Part shown: positions 1 through 19,638 of the stretch, piece after piece
Position numbering within the stretch: position 1 is the stretch's first letter
Layout: every line of letters starts with the position of its first letter
Source of the DNA: Streptomyces pacificus
GTDB lineage: Bacteria; Actinomycetota; Actinomycetes; Streptomycetales; Streptomycetaceae
Direction: 5' to 3'
Length of the DNA: 64,000 bases
Assembly: GCF_011766325.1 (NCBI RefSeq)
Contig: NZ_BLLG01000002.1
Coordinates: forward strand, 496,001 to 560,000
The notes under the pieces: model-generated
Seen by the model: only the letters and a program-made list of their open reading frames with translations
Database searches by the model: none
Told to the model about the DNA's origin: nothing
Program-made: the position numbers and the translations under genes

Positions 1-1
1 G

Positions 2-3000
2 GCGCTGCGGCACGGTGTGATGCCGCGCAGCCTGTACGCGGACCATCCGGCGACGGACGTGGAGTGGTCGTCGGGGATGGTCGAGCCGCTGGCCGAGGAG
101 CGCGCGTGGGAACGTGCCGACGGCCGCCCCCGCCGGGCCGGTGTGTCCGCCTTCGGGATCAGCGGGACGAACGCGCACATCATCCTGGAGGAGTGCGCCC
201 CTGAGACTCCCGGGACCTCCGAAGGGGCGGGGCCCGCCGCCGGCTGGGCCGAGGTGGCGGTGCCGCTGGTGCTCTCCGGCAAGACCCCGGACGCCGTACG
301 CGGGCAGGCGCGGGCGCTGCGCGAGCACCTCGCGTCGCACCCGGATCTGCCGCTGGCGCACGTCGCCCGGGAACTGGCCACGCGCCGCACGGCGTTCGAG
401 CACCGTGCCGCGGTCACGGGCGACCGGGAGGAGGTCCTGGCCGCTCTCGCCGACGTCTCCCCGGTGCCCGCCGGATCCGGCCGGGTGGCGGCCGTGTTCT
501 CCGGCCAGGGCTCCCAGCGCACCGGGATGGGCCGTCAGCTGGCGCAGGAGTTCCCGGTGTTCGAGGAGGCACTGGCGGAGGTGTGCGGCCACCTCGATCC
601 GCTACTCGGACGCGGACTGCGGGAGGTGATGTGGTCCGACGATCCGGAACTGCTGGGCAGGACGGAGTTCGCCCAGCCCGCGCTGTTCGCGTTCGAGGTG
701 GCACTGGCCCGGCTGTGGCGGTCCTGGGGCGTGTCGTTCACGGCGGTCGTGGGCCACTCGGTGGGGGAGATCGCCGCCGCCGCCGTCGCCGGGGTGCTGA
801 CGGTGGCGGACGCGGCGCGGCTGGTGGTGGCCCGGGGCCGGCTGATGCAGTCCCTGCCCGGCGGGGGCACCATGCTCGCCGTCGCCGCGGGCGAGGAGGA
901 GGTGGCGGCCACACTGGGCGATCCCGCGCTCGTCGCCATCGCCGCGGTCAACGGGCCCGCCGCGGTCGTCGTCTCCGGCGCCCGCGAGGAGGTGGCACGC
1001 GTGGGCAGGACCTGGCGTGCACGCGGCCGGCGGGTCGCCGGGCTCCGGGTGGACCATGCCTTCCACTCACCGCTCATGGAGCCGATCCTCGACGAGTTCC
1101 GCTCGGTCGTGGAGGAACTGCGCTTCCGGCCGCCGACGGTCCCGCTCACGGCCACCGCCGACACCGCCCACCCCGTCGGCACCGCCGCCTACTGGGTCGA
1201 GCACGTGCGCCGCGCCGTACGGTTCGGCGACGCCGTGGGGCAGCTCGCCGACGCCGACGTCCTGATCGAGGTCGGCCCGGACGCCGCCCTGGCCCCGCTG
1301 GTCGAGACCGGTCACCCCGTCCTGGCCAGTGCCCGGCGCGACCGGTGCGAGACGCGCACCGTCCTCACCGCGCTGGGCCTGGCCCACGCCCATGGCGCCC
1401 ACGTGGACTGGGCCGCGCTCCTGCCGCCCGCCCCCCGCGCCGACCTGCCCACGTACGCCTTCCAGCGGCAGCGCTACTGGGACTCCGCGTCCGACGCCGC
1501 CGCCGGTGCCGCGGGAGCGGATCCGCAGCCGCACCCGATGCTCACCTCGCGGACGGATCTGCCGGGTGACGGCGGCCTGCTGCTGTCCGGCAGGCCGGCG
1601 CCCGGCAGCGATCCGTGGCTGTCGCACCACGTCGTCATGGGCACGGTGCTGCTGCCCGGCACGGGCTTCGTCGAGCTCGCGCTCGAAGCGGCCCGCGCGG
1701 CCGGCGCCGGGTCGGTCGACGAACTCGTCCTGCGCGCACCGATGGTGTTCGCCGACGGCAAGCCCCGCGACCTCCAGGTGTGGGTGGGGCCGGGCCGAAA
1801 CACCGAGCGCGAACTGCAGATCCGCACCAGGGAGGCCGGCGGCGACTGGACGCTGCACGCCACCGGCCTCCTCGCGGCGCGGACCGCCGGCACCGCGGGC
1901 TTCGGCGAAGGCGACTGGACCGGCGGGGTCTGGCCTCCGGCGGGTGCGCGGCAGCTCGTCGGCCGCTCGTTCTACGAGGAACTCGCGGCCCGCGGCTACG
2001 AGTACGGCCCGGCCTTCCGGGGCACCAAGGCCCTCTGGCAGCGCGACGGCGACCTCTTCGCGGAGGTCATGCTCCCCGAGCGGCAGCCGCGCGGGTTCGG
2101 TATCCACCCCGCGCTGCTGGACGCCGCCCTGCATGCCCTGCCGATCACCGGCAGCCTCTACGAGGCCGGCGAGGTCCGGCTGCCGTTCTCCTTCAGCAGT
2201 GTGTCGCTGTTCTCCTCGGACGCCCGGCGGCTGCGGGTGCGGATCCGGGCGGACGCCGACTCCGCCGCCGTCTGGATCGCGGACGACACCGGGTCCCCGG
2301 TCCTCGCGATGGAGGGCCTCGTCCTGCGCTCCATCGAGCGCGCACAGCTGGAAGCGGCGGGGGCGACCGGACGCACCGGGTGGTTCTCCGAGACGTGGCG
2401 GCGGCGGGCGCCGGCCGCCACGGCCGACCGGGTGCCCGGGAACTGGCTCCTGCTCGGCGAGGTGCCCCCGGCGCTCCGCTCCCTCTTCGACGACCCGCTC
2501 ACCGCCGCTTCCTGGGACCGCTCCACCGCGCCGGACGGGGTGCTGGTCGGCGCCGGAGCCGCGGAGGACCTGCTCGCCGCCCTGCACGAGGTCGCCGGGC
2601 ACCCGACCGGACCGGTGTGGTGCGTCACCAGCGGCGCCGTCGGGGTGGGGACGCCCGACGACCCCGCCGCCAAGGTGCGGGCGGCGGGTGCCTGGGGGCT
2701 CGGGCGGGTCGCCGGACTGGAACTGCCCGACCGCTGGGGCGGACTGGTGGATCTGCCCGAGCCGATCGACGACGCCGCCCGGGAGGTCCTCGCCGGTATC
2801 CTCACCGGCGGCGCCACCTCCCCCGGCGCCGACGGCCAGGGCACCGACGGCCAGGGCGCCGAGGACCAGCTCGCCGTGCGCGAGGGGCGGCTGTGGGCGC
2901 GCAGGCTCGTGACCGCGCCCGCGCCCGCGCCGGGGACCGGTGCCTGGACGCCCAAGGGCACCGTGCTGATCACCGGCGGGACGGGCGGCCTCGGCGGGCA

Positions 3001-4270
3001 CGTCGCCCGCCGGATCGCCGGGCAGGGCAGCGCCGACCGTATCCTCCTCCTCTCCCGCCAGGGTCCGTCGGCCCCCGGCGCCGCCGAACTGCTGGCGGAG
3101 CTCTCCGCGTTCGGTGCCGAGGCGGAGGCCGTCGCCGTCGATGTGACGGACCGTGCCGCGATGAGCGGCCTGATCGGCGCCCTGGCAGCGGAGGGAGCCC
3201 CGGTACGCACCGTGGTCCATGCCGCGGGCGTGGTCCGCGCGTTGCGGATCGCCAAGACCGGGGCCGAGGAGCTGGCGGCCCAGATGGCGGCCAAGGTCGA
3301 AGGTGCCCTGCTGCTCGACGAACTGCTGCCGGAACTCGACGACTTCGTCCTGTTCTCCTCCATCTCCGGCATCTGGGGCGCCGCGGACCAGGCCGGGTAC
3401 GCCGCCGGCAACGCCTGCCTCGACGCGCTCGCCCGGCGCCGGCGCGAGCAGGGCAAGCGCGCGGTCTCCCTCGCCTGGGGGCCCTGGGCGGGCGGCGGCA
3501 TGCTGACCGAGCGCGACGAGCGGGAGCTGCGCAAGCGCGGGCTGACCCCGCTGCCGGTGCCCGCCGCCCTCCAGGCCATGGAGCAGGGCATCATGTCCGA
3601 CCGCACGGGGGACCCGGTGGTGGCCGACATCGCCTGGTCGCGCTTCCTGCCCGCGTTCACCGCGTCCCGGCCCAGTCCGCTGCTCGGCTCGTTCCAGGAG
3701 GCGGCCGCCCCCGAGCACACCTCACCGCCGGACGGCCCGCGCACCGAGGGCGTGGCGCAGCGGCTCGCCGCACTGCCGGTGCCCGAGCGGCTCCCCGCCC
3801 TCACCGAGGTGGTGCAGACCCATGTGGCGGCGCTCATCGGCGAGTCGGGACCCGAGCGGGTCCGTCCCCACCGTGCGCTCAAGGAGATCGGGTTCGACTC
3901 CCTGATGTCCGTGGAACTGCGCAACAGGTTCGCCGATCTCATCGGCGTCAGGCTCCCCGCCACGCTGGTCTTCGACCATCCGACGCCGAACGCGCTGGCG
4001 CAGCACCTTCTGGGGCACCTGGACCTCGGCGCTGCCGGCGCCGCGCCGGTCGAGAAGCCGCTGCTGGAGGTGGTCGAGGACCTCCGGGACCGGGTGCTTT
4101 CGCCGCTCACCGACGCCGCCACCCGCCGGGCCCTGACCGGCCGTCTCGCCGAGTTGCTGGACCGGCTGGCCGCGCTCGACGCCAGGCCGGTCGCCGAGGC
4201 GGACGGGCTCGCCTCGGCCAGCGCCGCCGAACTGATGCAGTTCATCGACACCGAGTTGGGGGACATCTGA
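2..4270 (+). CDS. Type I modular polyketide synthase, C-terminal part (KS end-AT-DH-KR-ACP-docking)
   Basis: The gene enters from the left edge in frame 2, and only the last module is visible. Order: the C-terminal end of a ketosynthase (GTNAHI near 160-180), an acyltransferase (GHSVGE near 750; HAFH at about 1055, the malonyl-CoA signature rather than YASH), a dehydratase, a ketoreductase, and an ACP (IGFDSL, phosphopantetheine Ser near 3900). The DH has HxxxGxxxxP (His at about 1627) and a second-half LLDAALH motif, so it looks active. The KR has the NADPH motif GGTGGLGGH, a catalytic Tyr in GYAAGN and a Trp eight residues before it, with no LDD motif. That is an A-type KR, A1-like because Gln rather than His sits at Tyr-3. 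The last ~70 residues form a C-terminal docking domain (SAAELMQFIDTELG), so the chain passes to another PKS protein, probably the next gene. There is no ER and no thioesterase. Confidence 0.95.
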   Translation, partial: ALRHGVMPRSLYADHPATDVEWSSGMVEPLAEERAWERADGRPRRAGVSAFGISGTNAHIILEECAPETPGTSEGAGPAAGWAEVAVPLVLSGKTPDAVRGQARALREHLASHPDLPLAHVARELATRRTAFEHRAAVTGDREEVLAALADVSPVPAGSGRVAAVFSGQGSQRTGMGRQLAQEFPVFEEALAEVCGHLDPLLGRGLREVMWSDDPELLGRTEFAQPALFAFEVALARLWRSWGVSFTAVVGHSVGEIAAAAVAGVLTVADAARLVVARGRLMQSLPGGGTMLAVAAGEEEVAATLGDPALVAIAAVNGPAAVVVSGAREEVARVGRTWRARGRRVAGLRVDHAFHSPLMEPILDEFRSVVEELRFRPPTVPLTATADTAHPVGTAAYWVEHVRRAVRFGDAVGQLADADVLIEVGPDAALAPLVETGHPVLASARRDRCETRTVLTALGLAHAHGAHVDWAALLPPAPRADLPTYAFQRQRYWDSASDAAAGAAGADPQPHPMLTSRTDLPGDGGLLLSGRPAPGSDPWLSHHVVMGTVLLPGTGFVELALEAARAAGAGSVDELVLRAPMVFADGKPRDLQVWVGPGRNTERELQIRTREAGGDWTLHATGLLAARTAGTAGFGEGDWTGGVWPPAGARQLVGRSFYEELAARGYEYGPAFRGTKALWQRDGDLFAEVMLPERQPRGFGIHPALLDAALHALPITGSLYEAGEVRLPFSFSSVSLFSSDARRLRVRIRADADSAAVWIADDTGSPVLAMEGLVLRSIERAQLEAAGATGRTGWFSETWRRRAPAATADRVPGNWLLLGEVPPALRSLFDDPLTAASWDRSTAPDGVLVGAGAAEDLLAALHEVAGHPTGPVWCVTSGAVGVGTPDDPAAKVRAAGAWGLGRVAGLELPDRWGGLVDLPEPIDDAAREVLAGILTGGATSPGADGQGTDGQGAEDQLAVREGRLWARRLVTAPAPAPGTGAWTPKGTVLITGGTGGLGGHVARRIAGQGSADRILLLSRQGPSAPGAAELLAELSAFGAEAEAVAVDVTDRAAMSGLIGALAAEGAPVRTVVHAAGVVRALRIAKTGAEELAAQMAAKVEGALLLDELLPELDDFVLFSSISGIWGAADQAGYAAGNACLDALARRRREQGKRAVSLAWGPWAGGGMLTERDERELRKRGLTPLPVPAALQAMEQGIMSDRTGDPVVADIAWSRFLPAFTASRPSPLLGSFQEAAAPEHTSPPDGPRTEGVAQRLAALPVPERLPALTEVVQTHVAALIGESGPERVRPHRALKEIGFDSLMSVELRNRFADLIGVRLPATLVFDHPTPNALAQHLLGHLDLGAAGAAPVEKPLLEVVEDLRDRVLSPLTDAATRRALTGRLAELLDRLAALDARPVAEADGLASASAAELMQFIDTELGDI

Positions 4271-4408
4271 CGCCGGCCCCACCGGCCCCGGGCGGGGCCG
4301 CCGCCGGCCCTCCGCCTCTCAGACGCCTCACGCTCCTCACGCCCCTCACACCTGTTCCCGTCGCGCCCTGTTCCGGGCGGACGGCCGCGAAGCCGATAGG
4401 TGCCAGAC

Positions 4409-14464
<10,056 letters not shown>

Positions 14465-14588
14465 CGGTTCCGCATGGGGCGGGACAACCCCGGGATTTCC
14501 AGGGGCCGTCAAGGGATGGAGCGGCGAACCGACACGGGAGAACGTCCATCAAGAGGATGTGCGAAAAGGCTAGGAGTGAACAGATCCC

Positions 14589-17500
14589 ATGCATCTTCTC
14601 GTCAGGGGAGTTCAGCACCGGATTTCCGGCGAAATCCTCGTACCGAACTCCAAATACCATGCCCACCGTGCGCTGATCCTCGCCTCCCTCGCGGACGGGG
14701 AGAGCCGTATCCGGGGCCTGTCCGACGCCCGGCACGTCGAGTACACCGTGCGGCTGCTGCGCGGCCTCGGCGTAGGCATCGTCCGCGAGGGCGACACCTT
14801 CGCGGTGCGGGGGCTCGGCGGCCGCTACCGGCCGGTCCGGGACACCGTCTCGGCCGGTAGCTCGGGCACCACCCTCTATTTCATGACCGGGCTCGCCGCA
14901 CTGTCGGACCGGGCGGTCACGATCACCGGGCAGAAGTACTTCCGCAACCGCCCCGTGGGACCGCTGCTGCGTGCGCTGCAGGAGATGGGCGTGCGGCTGG
15001 AGTCGGCGAACGACCGCCCGCCCCTGCACATCCTCGGCCATCGGCCGACGGGCGGTGAGGTCACCGTTCCCGGCACCTTGTCCCAGTGGATATCCGGGCT
15101 GCTGCTGCTCGCGCCGTTCGCCACCGGCCCCACCACCGTCACTGTGACGGGCGCCCTCAACGAGCGCACCTATCTGGAGCTGACCGTCGCGATGATGCGG
15201 CAGTTCGGCCTGCAGGTGACCGTGTCCCCCGACTGGCGGCGCTTCGACGTCGCGCCGCACCAGAGCGCGCGACCCACCGAGCTGACGCTGCCCCCCGACA
15301 TCGGTTCCGCGGCCTTCGGCATCGCGACCGCCGCGCTCCACCCCTGCGATGTGCTGCTGCGCGGTATGCCGAGCCTGACCGGCGGCCCCGCCGACCACCC
15401 CGAATTCCACTTCCTCGACATCGCCCGCGCGATGGGCGTCCCCATGGAACGGGACCCGGTGGCCGGCGGAGTCCGGATCCGGCAGGACGCCCCGCTGCTG
15501 AAGGCCGTCGACGTCGACTGCCGCGACGTGCCGGACATGCTTCCCGTCCTGACCGCCCTCGCCGCCTTCGCGCACGGCGAGTCGGTGTTCCGCAACGTCG
15601 CGCACACACGGCTGAAGGAATCCGACCGGGCCCGGGTGATGCTCCAGCTCAACTCCATGGGAGCGGAGCTGGAGTTGTCCGGCGACACCCTGCGGGTGAC
15701 CGGGGTGGACTCGCTGGCCGGCGCACGGCTGTCCTCGTACAACGACCACCGGGTGCTGATGTCGCTGGCCGTCGCCGCCTCCCGCGCCCGGGGCCGCTCC
15801 ACGCTGTCGTACCCGCACGCCTACCGCATCTCGTATCCGGGCTTCCTCGACATGATGAACACCGTCGGCGTACCGGCCTCCGTGGAGAAGGGCCCGGCAC
15901 GCTCCGCCGGGAGGCGCGCCCGCGGACCCGTCCGGGAACCGTTGCGGTCCGTCGCGGATCCGGACCGCGCCTGCGAGGTCACCCTGCCGGAGTGGCTGGC
16001 CCGGCACGCCGCATCCCGCCCCGATGACACCGCCCTCGTGGACGTACGCCCGGACGGCGACCGCACCGTCACCTGGAGCGACCTGGCCGGCCGGGTGGAC
16101 AAGGCCGCCGCGCTGCTGCTCGCGCTCGGGGTGCGGCCGGGCGAGAATGTGGCGTACCAGCTGCCCAACCGCCTGGAGTTCGTGGTGCTGTCGCTGGCGG
16201 CGCTGCGGATCGGTGCCGTCTGCTGCCCGGTCATCCCGTTCTTCCGGGCCCGCGAACTCGGCTTCGTGCTGCGCCGCTCGCTGGCCCGCGTCCTGGTCGT
16301 CATGGACGAGTACCGGTCCCGGCGCCCCGCGCAGGAGGCACTCGCCCTCGCCGCCACCGGCGGCCCGGACACGGCGCACCTGGAGCATGTCGTGGTACTG
16401 GCCCGGCCGGACGGCGGCAGCCGGCCGCCGCAGCCGCCACCGGGCGGCGTCCGCCTGCACGACTGGGAGACCGCCCTGAAGACCACGGCGGTCGACCGGG
16501 CGGCCCTCGACGCGGTCCGCCCGAAGGCCGCGGCGACAGCGCAGCTGCTGTTCACCTCGGGCACCACCGGCGAGCCCAAGGGGGTCATGCAGTCGTCCTC
16601 GAACCTGGTCCGGGCCGTGTCGATGGAGATCCGGCATCTCGGCCTCGGCCCCCGGGACGCCGTCTGGGTGCCCTCCCCGCTCGCCCACCAGACCGGGTTC
16701 CTGTACGGGATGACGCTGGCGACCGTGCTGGGTGTGCCCCAGATCCTGCAGTCCGAGTGGGACGCGCGGCGCGCCCTGGGCTCGCTGAACACGCACCGGG
16801 CGACGTTTGTGCAGGCCGCCACGCCGTTCCTGGCCGACCTGGTGAAGGCGGTCGAGGAACTCGGCAGCGCGCCCCGGCATCTGCGGATCTTCGTGGCCAC
16901 CGGCGCCCCCGTGCCGCGCCCGCTCGCCGAGCATGCGAGCGAGGTGCTGGGCACGAAGGTGTGCGGTGCGTTCGGCACCACCGAGACCTGCCTCGGCGCG
17001 CTGTCGCGGCCGGCCGACGCCCCGGAGCGGCGCTGGGGCACCGACGGGCGTGCCCTGGAGGGCGTACGGCTGCGGGTCACCGACGACCGCGGCGAGGTGC
17101 TGGCATCCGGCGCCGAGGGCAATTTCGAGATCCTGTCGCAGACGGTCTTCGAGGGCTATCTCGACCGCCCCGACCTGACCGCCGAGGCCTTCACCCCGGA
17201 CGGCTGGTTCCGCACCGGCGACCTCGCGGTGCTCGACGCATCGGGCTACGTCCGCATCACCGGCCGGGTCAAGGACGTGATCAACCGCGGCGGCGAGAAG
17301 ATCCCCGTCGGCGAGATGGAGCAGCTGCTGTTCCGTCACCCCGCCGTCGACGACGTGGCCATCGTGGCCATGCCCGACGAGCGCCTCGGCGAGCGTGCCT
17401 GCGCGTTCGTCGTGCTCAGGGCAGGCGCGCGGCTCGGCTTCGAGGAGATGTGCCGCTACCTGGACGGGCACCAGGCAGCCAGGCAGTACTGGCCGGAGCG

Positions 17501-17600
17501 GCTCCAGCTCGTCGCGGATCTCCCGCGCAACCCGATCGGCAAGGTCAGGAAGTTCGAACTGCGGGCCAGGGCGCGCCATCTGCGCCCCCACACGCAGTGA
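14589..17600 (+). CDS. Fused EPSP-synthase-like / acyl-CoA ligase (CHC-CoA starter-unit enzyme, AnsJ/AnsK or PlmJK type)
   Basis: A 1003-residue fusion. Residues 1 to about 430 are an AroA (EPSP synthase) fold keeping SKYHAHRALILASLADGES, LSQWISGLLLLAPF, DVPDM, RLKESDRAR and the YNDHR loop. The Lys, Asp and Glu catalytic positions are therefore present, but the usual NAGT loop is SSGT. After a short basic linker, residues ~455-1000 are an AMP-forming acyl-CoA ligase: LLFTSGTTGEPKGV, FGTTE, WFRTGDLA, GRVKDVINRGGEK and a C-terminal catalytic Lys in NPIGKVRKFE. In ansatrienin and phoslactomycin pathways, homologues of these two activities convert shikimate into cyclohexanecarboxyl-CoA; from memory, phoslactomycin also has the fused form. 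Assigning this protein to that step is inference from family and context. It starts 125 bp after the PKS with AGGAG about 12 bases before the ATG. Confidence 0.9.
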   Translation: MHLLVRGVQHRISGEILVPNSKYHAHRALILASLADGESRIRGLSDARHVEYTVRLLRGLGVGIVREGDTFAVRGLGGRYRPVRDTVSAGSSGTTLYFMTGLAALSDRAVTITGQKYFRNRPVGPLLRALQEMGVRLESANDRPPLHILGHRPTGGEVTVPGTLSQWISGLLLLAPFATGPTTVTVTGALNERTYLELTVAMMRQFGLQVTVSPDWRRFDVAPHQSARPTELTLPPDIGSAAFGIATAALHPCDVLLRGMPSLTGGPADHPEFHFLDIARAMGVPMERDPVAGGVRIRQDAPLLKAVDVDCRDVPDMLPVLTALAAFAHGESVFRNVAHTRLKESDRARVMLQLNSMGAELELSGDTLRVTGVDSLAGARLSSYNDHRVLMSLAVAASRARGRSTLSYPHAYRISYPGFLDMMNTVGVPASVEKGPARSAGRRARGPVREPLRSVADPDRACEVTLPEWLARHAASRPDDTALVDVRPDGDRTVTWSDLAGRVDKAAALLLALGVRPGENVAYQLPNRLEFVVLSLAALRIGAVCCPVIPFFRARELGFVLRRSLARVLVVMDEYRSRRPAQEALALAATGGPDTAHLEHVVVLARPDGGSRPPQPPPGGVRLHDWETALKTTAVDRAALDAVRPKAAATAQLLFTSGTTGEPKGVMQSSSNLVRAVSMEIRHLGLGPRDAVWVPSPLAHQTGFLYGMTLATVLGVPQILQSEWDARRALGSLNTHRATFVQAATPFLADLVKAVEELGSAPRHLRIFVATGAPVPRPLAEHASEVLGTKVCGAFGTTETCLGALSRPADAPERRWGTDGRALEGVRLRVTDDRGEVLASGAEGNFEILSQTVFEGYLDRPDLTAEAFTPDGWFRTGDLAVLDASGYVRITGRVKDVINRGGEKIPVGEMEQLLFRHPAVDDVAIVAMPDERLGERACAFVVLRAGARLGFEEMCRYLDGHQAARQYWPERLQLVADLPRNPIGKVRKFELRARARHLRPHTQ

Positions 17601-17620
17601 CAGGAACAGGAGAGGACGGA

Positions 17621-18799
17621 GTGCGAAGGATGATGGACGAGCAGCGGTTCGGAGAGGTCCGCGCCACGGTCGAGCGGTGGGTGACGGGCCCGGGCGAGCG
17701 GTGGGCCGAACGCATCGAGGAGACCGGCGAGGTGCCCGAGGCGGTGTGGAGCGAGCTCGGCGAGCTCGGGTTCCTGCGGCTCGCCGCCCCGGTGGAGTAC
17801 GGGGGCCAGGGCCTCGGGTTCACCCAGTGGATGGAGCTGATGGAGGTCTTCTCCCGCTCCCACGGTTCCCTGCGCATGATCGTGCACGTCGTCAACGGCA
17901 TCTGGCGGTCGATGGACGGGCACGCCTCGGACGAGCAGCGCAAGCGGTTCGTGGTGCCGGCCGTCCTGGGCGAGATCAAGATCGCGTTCGCCCTGACCGA
18001 GCCGGGCAACGGCACCGGAGCGGACATCACGGCCTCGGTGGTCCGCGAGGGCGACACCTACCGCCTGTCGGGCTCCAAGCACCTGATCACGTTCGGGATG
18101 CGCTGCGACTACTACCTCCTGGCGGCGCGCGTCGCGGGCTCCACGGGCCACGAGGGCACCGTCGCCCTGCTGGTGCCGCGGGACGCGCCCGGAGTGAGCG
18201 CCGAGGACACCTCCCGCACGATGGGGGTCACCGGCACCGACCACGCCTCGATCGTCTTCGACCGCACCCCCGTGCCCGTCGACCACCGGCTCGGCGAGGA
18301 GGGCCAGGGGCTGGAGGTGTTCCTCGGCGGGTTCCTCACCCCTTCGCGGATCTCCGTCGCGATGAGCTGCGTCGGCCTCGCCCAGCGCGCCCAGCAGCTC
18401 GCCGTCGACTACGCCCGCTCCCGCGTGACCTTCGGCAAGTCCTTGACGGAGCGTCAGGCCATTCAGTTCATGCTCGCCGAGAACGCGGCCGACATCGAGG
18501 CGGCCAGGCAGCTCGTGCTGCACGCCGCGCGCCGCTTCGAGGAGGGCGCCGACGACGCGTCGCTGCAGTCCTCGATGGCCAAGATGCACGCGGTGACGAT
18601 GCTGACCACCGTCACCGACAAGGCGCTGCAGGTCCACGGCGGGCTCGGCTACTGGAAGTCCCAGAAGATCGAGCGCGTCTACCGCGACGCCCGCGCCCAG
18701 CGCTTCGAGGAGGGTCCCAACGAGGTGCAGAAGGCCGTGGTCTTCCGCGAACTGCTGCGGCAGGCCGGCACCACCGTCACCGCGGGAGGCACACGATGA
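17621..18799 (+). CDS. Acyl-CoA dehydrogenase family protein (starter-unit biosynthesis, AnsL/PlmL type)
   Basis: About 392 residues covering the whole ACAD fold: helical N-terminal domain, beta domain with FALTEPGNGTGAD (FAD contact) and C-terminal helices with YARSRVTFGK and QVHGGLGY. The catalytic Glu region reads RFEEGPNEVQ, so the base is kept. In CHC-CoA pathways an ACAD homologue acts on ring-unsaturated CoA esters between the ligase and the reductase steps. It follows the fusion gene by 20 bp. GTG 17621 is chosen because GAGAGG lies five bases upstream; ATG 17630 and 17633 are alternatives. Its stop overlaps the next start as ATGA, so the two are probably translationally coupled. The exact substrate cannot be read from the sequence. 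Confidence 0.9.
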   Translation: MRRMMDEQRFGEVRATVERWVTGPGERWAERIEETGEVPEAVWSELGELGFLRLAAPVEYGGQGLGFTQWMELMEVFSRSHGSLRMIVHVVNGIWRSMDGHASDEQRKRFVVPAVLGEIKIAFALTEPGNGTGADITASVVREGDTYRLSGSKHLITFGMRCDYYLLAARVAGSTGHEGTVALLVPRDAPGVSAEDTSRTMGVTGTDHASIVFDRTPVPVDHRLGEEGQGLEVFLGGFLTPSRISVAMSCVGLAQRAQQLAVDYARSRVTFGKSLTERQAIQFMLAENAADIEAARQLVLHAARRFEEGADDASLQSSMAKMHAVTMLTTVTDKALQVHGGLGYWKSQKIERVYRDARAQRFEEGPNEVQKAVVFRELLRQAGTTVTAGGTR

Positions 18800-19638
18800 G
18801 CGGAGTCCCGCACGACGACGCGGCCGGCGGCGCCCCGATCTCCCTCATCACGGGCGCTTCGCGCGGCATCGGCCGCGCCCTCGCACTGACCCTCGCCCGC
18901 CGGGGCGGCACCGTGGTCGTCAACTACAAGAAGAACACCGAACTGGCCGAGAAGACCGTCGCCGACATCGAGGAGGCCGGTGGCCGGGGCGTCGCCGTGC
19001 AGGCCGACGTCGAGACGGCGGAAGGCGTCACGGCGCTGTTCGACGAAGTCGCACAGCGCTACGGACGCCTGGACCACTTCGTCTCCAACGCCGCCGCCAG
19101 CGTCTTCAAGAACATTCTCGACCTGGGAGAGCACCACCTGGACCGCTCCTACGCCATGAACCTGCGCCCCTTCGTCCTCGGCGCCCAGCAGGCGGTGAGG
19201 CTCATGGACGACGGCGGCCGGATCGTCGCGCTGTCGTCGTACGGGTCGGTCCGCGCCTACCCGACGTACGCCGCGCTCGGGGGGATGAAGGCGGCGATCG
19301 AGGCATGGGTGCGCTACATGGCGGTCGAGTTCGCACCGTACGGCATCAACGTCAACGCGGTGAACGGCGGCCTGATCGACTCCGACTCGCTCGCCTACTT
19401 CTACGGCGTCGAGGGCATGCCCGACATGCGCGGCGTCCTGGACCGCATCCCCGCCGGGCGGCCCGGCACGGTGCAGGAGATGGCCGACACGGTCGCCTTC
19501 CTGCTGAGCGAGGGGGCCGGCTACCTCACGGGCCAGACCCTGGTCGTCGACGGGGGCCTGAGTGTGGTCGCCCCGCCGTTCTTCGCGGACGCCGGCGAGG
19601 CACTGCGCCTGCCGCCCCGCCCGACACGGGAATCCTGA
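18796..19638 (+). CDS. FabL-type SDR enoyl reductase (ChcA/PlmM-like)
   Basis: A 280-residue short-chain dehydrogenase/reductase with TGASRGIG at the N-terminus and VDGG near the end. The catalytic motif is YAALGGMK, that is Y-X6-K instead of the usual Y-X3-K, and the flanking ISV-type sequence (SYGSVRAYPTY, NVNAVNGGLIDSDSL) is like Bacillus FabL. YX6K marks enoyl-thioester reductases. This fits repeated reduction of ring double bonds on the way to cyclohexanecarboxyl-CoA, the role known for ChcA in S. collinus. Whether it corresponds to ChcA or to AnsM/PlmM cannot be decided here. GGAGG lies six bases upstream of the ATG, which overlaps the preceding stop by four bases. The family call is secure and the substrate is inference. 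Confidence 0.88.
   Translation: MSGVPHDDAAGGAPISLITGASRGIGRALALTLARRGGTVVVNYKKNTELAEKTVADIEEAGGRGVAVQADVETAEGVTALFDEVAQRYGRLDHFVSNAAASVFKNILDLGEHHLDRSYAMNLRPFVLGAQQAVRLMDDGGRIVALSSYGSVRAYPTYAALGGMKAAIEAWVRYMAVEFAPYGINVNAVNGGLIDSDSLAYFYGVEGMPDMRGVLDRIPAGRPGTVQEMADTVAFLLSEGAGYLTGQTLVVDGGLSVVAPPFFADAGEALRLPPRPTRES

Noticed and set aside
14589..17600. A second housekeeping aroA (EPSP synthase)
   Set aside because: Fusion to an acyl-CoA ligase, altered NAGT loop and PKS-cluster location argue for a specialised role.
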